Positions 57,563 through 64,000 of a stretch of 64,000 bases of DNA are shown here, one piece after another; position 1 is the stretch's first letter, and the number at the start of each line of letters is the position of its first letter. The notes below the pieces were generated by a model. That model made no database searches. It worked only from the letters and a program-made list of their open reading frames with translations, and was not told where the DNA came from. The translations under genes and the position numbers were made by a program. Origin of the DNA: Malaya genurostris (Eukaryota > Arthropoda > Insecta > Diptera > Culicidae); NCBI RefSeq assembly GCF_030247185.1, contig NC_080572.1:300377656-300441655 (forward strand). The letters run 5' to 3'.

Positions 57563-57885
57563 ATAGCCTGCCTCTGCCGGTACTCCATGAGAGCTGCGAC
57601 TGCTTTGTTGGCTGCTGCGGTGACGGCCGCTGCAGTGGTCATCTTGTTGTTTTCGGTTTCCCCTCGGTTGGCGCTGCTGTTGCTGTCGTTATTGGGTGTA
57701 GAATCAATGACAGTGGCACTGGTGGCGGTGGTGCCGTGCGTACAGGATCGGAAAGCAACGTTTTCCTCGGTCGGCAATTCTACCGGGAATCGGTTCTGTG
57801 CGATGGCCGTCGAGACTGCCGCTGACGTTGATGAGGGGAACGATTGTAGTCGGCTGTTTGCATCCGGGGTATCGATGCTTATCAT
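57493..57885 (-). CDS. coding exon of a Gln-rich protein (start codon exon)
   Basis: From ATG 57885 (context ctcaaATG) the minus strand encodes 131 residues. Residues 1-75 are Ser/Thr/Asn-rich and low in hydrophobics. About 82-105 is alanine-rich and helical-looking (AAAVTAAANKAVAALMEYRQ). Then come 16 consecutive Gln, HH, QQ and NNN. The frame is cut in phase 0 by a near-perfect donor GTAAGTATT, with GT at 57492-57491. Upstream, a pyrimidine-rich acceptor ending in CACAG at 58020-58017 would begin the exon at 58016, giving 130 nt of 5' leader spliced to an earlier exon. Such N-termini are common in insect transcription and RNA-binding regulators, but I cannot name the gene. The Gln codons are mixed CAA/CAG, mostly CAA. 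Confidence 0.68.
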
Positions 57886-58020
57886 TTGAGGGGATTTCGG
57901 ATTGGTGGGGTTTCGGGCAAGTTGGGGGCACCGTGCAGGAAGTCACCTGAATACGATGCTGCAATGGTATTTTTTTATGTTTGGTGAGCACTAACAGGCT
58001 TAGATTCCGGATCGTTCTGT
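57886..58020 (-). other. 5' leader part of the Gln-rich exon, with splice acceptor
   Basis: On the minus strand 'tttgtttctttattatccacag' is a typical polypyrimidine tract and AG (AG at 58018-58017). It is followed by leader sequence up to the ATG at 57885. Confidence 0.5.
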
Positions 58021-59310
58021 GGATAATAAAGAAACAAAAAAGACAGTTTAACATCAACAGTTTCCAACGAGAGGTAGAAGGTGCTGTCTGACATGCCATG
58101 CGGCAAGGAATGTGTCATCGAAAGAATTTAATGCTACCGATCCGGAGTCGATTCTTTATCCCTGTTGAACATAAAATCAGAATTTTCAAATAAATACAGA
58201 CCTGAAACACAATGTGAAAAAATGTAAGGCGTTTATTAAAATTAAAATGGGGCCATATTCCTCTTTTGAGGGGTGCCAACATTTATAAAAGCAGTCAAGT
58301 TTTCAAGTCGAATAAAATCCACCCTTTTTTCTACTGTAATACTAGAATTGTATTATCGAGCTAACAAAAAAAAAACACTTTTGACTGCTCCCTGAAATTT
58401 TAGATTCTTTCCTATTCAACCGAGAACCTGCTTTTCATTTTTCTTTCAGTGATGTTCTGTCGGAAGCTGCTGGTCTTTATTTAAACCACATGAAAAGCAT
58501 CCTTTTTGAGCTGTTCTAATTTGCATATTTTGCCTGTTTGATTCGAAACGTTCATCCGGAAGCACCAGGGCTAGTACGGCTGACTGGTCATCAGAATAGA
58601 TCGGCTTAAGTATCACCACAGCAAACTCAATCTTTTGGATCAACACACAAACATGCTGTAGTCAATCCGTCCGTAGAGAACGCCCGGCATCCATTTGCCA
58701 GCCAGTATATTCTGTGGTTTGTGTTGAAGCTGTAACGGTGAAGGGTCTCAATGAGAATATTAGTAAACTTTTTGGGGGCTAATTTAGCACCCCATAACTC
58801 ATCCTGAACCGACGGACAACAGTTCAACACTTTGGCATCGTTAGCCAACCACCGGAACAACCTAAGTTACTAACACAGGGCCCAGTTTTGCAGTGTGATT
58901 TGTTTTAAAGTCAAATTGGACAACGGACACTAACGGCGTTTATTTCAATGATTGTCCGGCAGTGATTTTACATCCAACTCAAAAGCCATTTGCAATAAAT
59001 TTGTTGTAGTTTCCGTGCATAATTCCTACACCTGTGGGATGTAAAATGTTGATGGTGGAACATGAGTTGGAAATTCGTGTGTGATTAATTCATCTGAATT
59101 TTACTGTTTATTCTGTTTGGCTATTTTCAACAGAATTTCAAACTAACTATGAGAGAATCAAACACATTAGATTACAATATTAATGAAATTAATCGCAATC
59201 ATTTTAATTAATTTTTGGTAAATTTGCTCCACTGATTGAACAATTTTTCCTGTCCGTTGCAGAATATTTTTTATAGAAAATATTTTTTATAGAAAATACT
59301 TACTACCTTC
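58021..59310. other. probable intron and unassigned sequence
   Basis: No gene is recognised. 58446-58860 is less AT-rich and has minus frames of 66 and 77 codons without domains. Confidence 0.3.
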
Positions 59311-60585
59311 TAAAGACAGTCCCAGAAAGTATGGACGCACTTTGATTTCGCTGTAAATAATTCACAAGTGTTAGATATTCAAATTTTATTCGATATACTG
59401 ATAATATTAGACTACAACAACAGAATATTTTTCTCAACATTTGCTACTTAGCCATTGTAGACTAAATTCCGTACAGACTTCTTGGCGACAAGTTTTGACA
59501 CTTTTTTCCAATCTTTTTCGAACTGTTGAATGGTTTCGGCTGCCGAGAAATGTTTCCTAAGATGTGCCTTCGGTAATGCCCAAAATTCCTCAATTGGTCG
59601 AAGTTGTGGGCAATTTGGTGGATTCATGTCTTTTGGGACGAAAGTGACATTTTTGGTAGTATACCATTCTACCATTGATTTCGAGTAGTGGCAAGAAGCA
59701 AGATCTGGCCAGAAGTCAACAGGATCCTTGTGGCTTCGAATCATGGGTAGAAGTCGTTTTTGTAAACATTCTTCGATGTATATTCCGCTGTTCATTGAAG
59801 CAGTGGTGATGAAGGGTTTCGAAATCTTACCGCAGCTACAAATGGCTTGCCAGACCATAGCTTTCTTATCAATTTTTTCGATTTCAATCGATGTCTCGGA
59901 CTGGTTTAACACTTGCCCTTGCCCTTCACCGTATAATATTGTGGTCCCGACAAGGATTTGTAATCGAGTTTCACGTAGGTTTCGTCGTCCCTGATTATGC
60001 AGCACAAATTTCCAGCAAGAATAGTATTGTACAGCTTTCGAACCCTCGGCCTGATCGATGATTCTAGTTTTGGACTACGGTTTGGTTGTTTCTGCTTCGT
60101 ATAGGTTCGAAGATTCAAACGTTCTTTAGCACGAATAACATTTGACTTCGAAGTGCCCACTTTTTTGGCCACATCCCGAACTGAAACCTCCTTCTTTTGC
60201 TCGAACGCCTTCAGTATACGTTTATCCAACTGAGGGTAAGCAGGACCTTTTTTTCGACCCGTTTTCGATTTATCCTCAAAGGTGTTAACCTCACCGAACT
60301 TCCTGATTGCATTTCGCACGGCTTTTTCACTTACTTCTTCCATTTTTGCTTTCTTTCTCAGTGACAGTCCGCGTTCTGTGCACCATTTGTACACAATTTT
60401 TCGATGTTGTTGTGCTGAAAGTCCACGCATTTCGAAACAAATTAATGAAAACGAATAAACAACTGCACAAGTGGTTAGAGAAGAGTGTAAACAACAGGAC
60501 GCAGCCATAAAAATTGACAGATTCTGAACCATTGCGAAATGGCAGCGGTTTTTGTTTGCGTCCTTAGTTTCTGGGACAGTCTTCA
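59311..60585 (-). mobile_element. DD37E Tc1/mariner-type transposon, copy 2
   Basis: The element (59313-60583, 1271 bp) belongs to the same family as 27000-28296 and is nearly identical along most of its length. The left TIR begins 'aagacagtcccagaaagtat'. The right TIR is the complement of 'ttagtttctgggacagtctt'. The left TA (59311-59312) is intact; on the right TA has become CA (60584-60585). Confidence 0.93.
59448..60430 (-). pseudogene. DD37E transposase, copy 2, one frameshift
   Basis: From ATG 60430 (MRGLSAQQHRKIVYKWCTER) the frame stays open through both DNA-binding helices and DDETYVKLDYKSLSGPQYYTV. It then shifts near 59923-59935, where 'gaagggcaagggcaagt' carries two extra bases relative to copy 1. 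The second frame to 59448 is open and holds WPDLASCHYSK (second Asp) and LRPIEEFWALPK (Glu), with 37 residues between Asp and the first Glu. It also lacks 33 bp near the C-terminus that copy 1 has (an 11-residue basic segment). One indel is thus the main break. The copy is otherwise well preserved but not functional as it stands. Confidence 0.93.
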
Positions 60586-60669
60586 ATTCACTTAACAACT
60601 AAACTTTAGAGATCAATTTATCTATTTATCTGTAGAAAAATAAAAATGTCTCCAACTTTCGTGCATACT

Positions 60670-61735
60670 TTCAAGCACCGGTAAGATATGAAGTCGTTCA
60701 AGGTGGAAGCTGTACCAAAATTCAATGATAAAAACGACGAAGTTTTCCTGTGTGATAATGGGCGATAAAACTTATGCGATGTAAAACTGTAAGCCTCCCG
60801 GAGTGTCTTTTTATATTTCAGGCTAAAAAGAAAGACCAAGTTTCTCAAAAAAAAAATTTAGTTTGGCAGGCAATATGAAGCTGTGGTCAAGCAAGCCCAA
60901 GCTTCATCACTACCGGAGCGGTAAACAAGATATACCCTGAAGAATGCGAAAAGATGCGATTGATCGCAACCTATCAAGCGGTATTGGTCTCTCGTGAAGA
61001 TATAACTATCTCAATATAAACAACAAACTATAACTATAGAAAAATTTCGAAAATCTTGGACAAAAGCAGGTATACCCAATCAGATGGTAATAACAGAATT
61101 ATAACAACTGGAGTAATTTATTTCAGTAATTTATTTTGTAACAAATTTGGCGAAATATTTTTGGCTGGTAAGCTGTTAAAATAACAAAAATCATAACAAA
61201 AAAGACTCTAGCGGGAACAAAATCGTAACAGATTGTTAAACGTTTGTATCACAATTATTATTGAATTTGATATAACTACAGAAGTCTGAAAGCAGAAATT
61301 TATAACAATTGTTGTAATAAATTAGATAGAAAATTTAACACTGAAAAACTATATCACAGCCAACAGTTAGCATCGTTTCAATCCTAAATTGTTGAATAAT
61401 TTTTTTTATTAAATAATTTATTAAAAAAATCAGTAGTCAGTAGTATCTTGTTTTAGTTTTTTGACATTCCGATCATTATATTTCGATATAATGTAACGGA
61501 AGAACTCATTTTTCCAATTAATGAACGTTATCATGAGTCTTGCAAACAAAAATAAAACATCATAACTGATTTTGTTTTAAATATTGTTATCATAAGTTTT
61601 AACTTTCAACTGTTTTCATTTGATAAAAATCTCAAAATAACACAACTGTTGATATACTTGTGTTATGATTTTGTTATGTGCATCTGATCGGGAATCGATT
61701 TCAGAGACCCCAATGTGAACTCAAAAGTTCATAGT
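60670..61735 (+). pseudogene. relic of the relic-A transposase family, split by a MITE
   Basis: 'gaagttttcctgtgtgataa', 'tttagtttggcaggcaatat' and 'ataaacaacaaactataact' with 'atagaaaaatttcga' parallel the 40.93-41.43 kb part of relic A. After the MITE, 'gatttcagagacc' and 'gaactcaaaagttca' match relic A's following sequence. Reading frames are badly broken and most of the catalytic domain is gone. Confidence 0.7.
61075..61692. mobile_element. 618-bp MITE with CCCAATCAGATG-type ends
   Basis: The left end CCCAATCAGATG, followed by 'ataacagaattataaca', is inverted at the right end ('tgttatgattttgttatgtg' then CATCTGATCGGG). The interior is AT-rich with repeated 'ataaca/tgttat' words and no coding region. 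It sits inside the transposase relic, whose homology resumes at about 61699. Confidence 0.75.
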
Positions 61736-62215
61736 TTTTTATGTAACCTTAACAAGTAACTGTGATTAGTTTCAAGATGGCTAATGAAGCAAAATTAAAG
61801 AAATAAAAAATGAATTTAGGATTGAGCTTGCATCCAGTTGGTTTTACTCAAAATATAATTCTTCCCGATTTTCCGCGAACAAGCCTTATAGAGGCAGTTA
61901 TCCAATATTCTATCAAAACTTTACATCCGTCTATGATTGGTTGAAAATTTCACAATTTTCAGGTACTTGTAGAGCCTCAATTTAAAAGACTCATTTGTAA
62001 GTAAAACTTCCGCAGCTTGATATCGCTTGCCCAATCGAAAAGTTTCTTGTGAATTCATCACCAAAAAATAACTTTTATCTATCTTTACCTAGAATCTTAA
62101 AGAAAAGTATCATTTAAAGAAGGAAAAATTTCTAAAAATATGAAACGGTCTCTTTGAACTATGACTCGCATCTTGATAATTACAGAACATATGACAACTG
62201 GCTTGAAGGTCCAGG
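61736..62215. other. non-coding, left flank of the hexamer array
   Basis: No gene is recognised. 61870-61890 shares 'gcgaacaagc' with the 3' flank of relic A. Confidence 0.35.
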
Positions 62216-63275
62216 GCAAGAGCAAGAGCAAGAGCAAGAGCGAGAGCAAGAGCAAGAGCAAGAGCAAGAGCAAGAGCAAGAGCAAGAGCAAGAGCAAGAG
62301 CAAGAGCAAGAGCAAGAGCAAGAGCAAGAGCAAGAGCAAGAGCAAGAGCAAGAGCAAGAGCAAGAGCAAGAGCAAGAGCAAGAGCAAGAGCAAGAGCAAG
62401 AGCAAGAGCAAGAGCAAGAGCAAGAGCAAGAGCAAGAGCAAGAGCAAGAGCAAGAGCAAGAGCAAGAGCAAGAGCAAGAGCAAGAGCAAGAGCAAGAGCA
62501 AGAGCAAGAGCAAGAGCAAGAGCAAGAGCAAGAGCAAGAGCAAGAGCAAGAGCAAGAGCAAGAGCAAGAGCAAGAGCAAGAGCAAGAGCAAGAGCAAGAG
62601 CAAGAGCAAGAGCAAGAGCAAGAGCAAGAGCAAGAGCAAGAGCAAGAGCAAGAGCAAGAGCAAGAGCAAGAGCAAGAGCAAGAGCAAGAGCAAGAGCAAG
62701 AGCAAGAGCAAGAGCAAGAGCAAGAGCAAGAGCAAGAGCAAGAGCAAGAGCAAGAGCAAGAGCAAGAGCAAGAGCAAGAGCAAGAGCAAGAGCAAGAGCA
62801 AGAGCAAGAGCAAGAGCAAGAGCAAGAGCAAGAGCAAGAGCAAGAGCAAGAGCAAGAGCCAGAGCAAGAGCAAGAGCAAGAGCAAGAGCAAGAGCAAGAG
62901 CAAGAGCAAGAGCAAGAGCAAGAGCAAGAGCAAGAGCAAGAGCAAGAGCAAGAGCAAGAGCAAGAGCAAGAGCAAGAGCAAGAGCAAGAGCAAGAGCAAG
63001 AGCAAGAGCAAGAGCAAGAGCAAGAGCAAGAGCAAGAGCAAGAGCAAGAGCAAGAGCAAGAGCAAGAGCAAGAGCAAGAGCAAGAGCAAGAGCAAGAGCA
63101 AGAGCAAGAGCAAGAGCAAGAGCAAGAGCAAGAGCAAGAGCAAGAGCAAGAGCAAGAGCAAGAGCAAGAGCAAGAGCAAGAGCAAGAGCAAGAGCAAGAG
63201 CAAGAGCAAGAGCAAGAGCAAGAGCAAGAGCAAGAGCAAGAGCAAGAGCAAGAGCAAGAGCAAGAGCAAGAGCAA
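62216..63275. repeat. 1.06-kb hexanucleotide array (GAGCAA)n
   Basis: About 177 copies of GAGCAA run head to tail with only two visible substitutions, 'gagcga' at 62242 and 'gagcca' at 62860. All six frames are open across the array (Glu-Gln, Ser-Lys, Ala-Arg; Leu-Leu, Ala-Leu, Cys-Ser), so the several ~400-codon frames are artefacts of composition. No gene is called. The near-perfect purity indicates recent expansion. Confidence 0.97.
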
Positions 63276-64000
63276 TGCACAAATCTCCAAATAACAAGGG
63301 GAACGTGCCACTTGAGCCAAATAGTACTGATTCCAATACATGAAGCTCACAGAAACTATTTTGATCGGCATGTTGCAAACTGCTCAAAATGGTAATGTTT
63401 TCGATCAGTTCATCTCATAATTATGCTCGATTCGTGATACCCGTGTTCGATTTACAGCTTCGGGGAGGCATGTTTTCCAACCCAGTAACAATTGAACATC
63501 AGCGCACAACTTCCATCTATCACCAATGAAAACCAGAAACCTGAAACTTTGACGTCCCACTCCTTTTGTGCTCTCTCTCTCTCGCTCTGGTATTTCAAAC
63601 ATTCACCAACACGTCACTTTTAGACTTTCCATTTTCCCACAGAACAATGCAATGCTGCTCTCCCACGAGGCCTACGTTCATTGGATGCCTGCCTGCCTGC
63701 CTGGCACCCACCAACAGTTCTCGAACAGTGACTGACACATTCACTTTCTGTCTGTTTTCTCCCGTTCGATGCAACGCGCAGCACACTAGACCGTGTCCAA
63801 CCCAATTATTCGGGGAAAAACTGGTTGCCAACAGTGGCTCGTTGTATCAACAACTTTCACGATAACAGGTTGCCCGAAGGGCAGATATGGAACAATACGG
63901 AATGCCGTTCGCCTCCCTTCCATTGCCGGCCGAGCATTCCCAACAAGCTCCAAATTCTGACAACCTTTTGTAAACCTATTCTAGCCTACTGCAGATGTTA
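63276..64000. other. GC-richer unassigned sequence
   Basis: 63400-64000 is less AT-rich, with a (TC)n/GAGA-type tract at about 63570-63588 and a (TGCC)4 run at about 63687-63702. Open frames up to 99 codons overlap on both strands. It could be a promoter or untranslated region of the minus-strand Gln-rich gene, but no exon boundary was convincing. Confidence 0.3.

Noticed and set aside
62097..63395. Open frames of ~370-425 codons on both strands (poly-Leu, poly-EQ, poly-SK, poly-AL)
   Set aside because: All six frames of (GAGCAA)n are open. No frame has a supported start, domain or exon context.

Overview
The window looks like AT-rich, intron-scale euchromatin from an insect, most likely a mosquito. 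That rests on tRNA-derived SINEs, DD37E-type Tc1/mariner elements (a lineage first described in mosquitoes), a Jockey-clade non-LTR element, many MITEs and a glutamine-repeat coding exon. No bacterial or organellar gene is present. Almost all the DNA is repeats and relics, and no complete host gene lies inside.

Host gene content: two probable host coding exons are visible, both on the minus strand and both ending in phase 0 at a good splice donor. One (57493-57885) carries an ATG, a run of 16 Gln and an upstream splice acceptor. The other (15558-15674) is a short ATG exon about 90 bp downstream of a TCAGTT initiator. They could be alternative first coding exons of one gene whose body lies left of position 1; that is inference. 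A candidate non-coding plus-strand first exon lies at 34787-34879.

Layout: 1-9.4 kb is unassigned AT-rich DNA with two related diverged repeats. 9.4-13.7 kb holds a 147-bp MITE, a 5'-truncated RNase H-bearing non-LTR element with an 11-bp target duplication, a SINE and a small inverted repeat. 17.4-19.2 kb is a large imperfect palindrome with its own insertion. 22.0-22.8 kb has a MITE with a SINE inside it, next to a second MITE. 27.0-28.3 kb is a DD37E element. 29.8-31.8 kb is bounded by ~230-bp inverted repeats. 35.2-41.5 kb is a three-level nest: a DD37E relic split by a second TIR element, itself split by a nearly full-span but internally deleted Jockey element. 42.5-43.3 kb is a DD34D-like mariner relic with a MITE inside.

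44725-57041 is a 12.3-kb tandem array of the heptamer TTGACTC (about 1,740 units), with 9-bp variant units, at least one 1.15-kb higher-order tandem duplication and two perfect AP-1-type sites. It ends about 450 bp from the donor of the glutamine exon. Further right are a second copy of the 27-kb DD37E element (59.3-60.6 kb), another relic split by a MITE (60.7-61.7 kb), and a near-perfect 1.06-kb (GAGCAA)n array (62216-63275). The heptamer on the minus strand is GAGTCAA, so the two arrays differ by one base per unit and lie in opposite orientation either side of the glutamine exon. This arrangement is the most unusual feature of the window.
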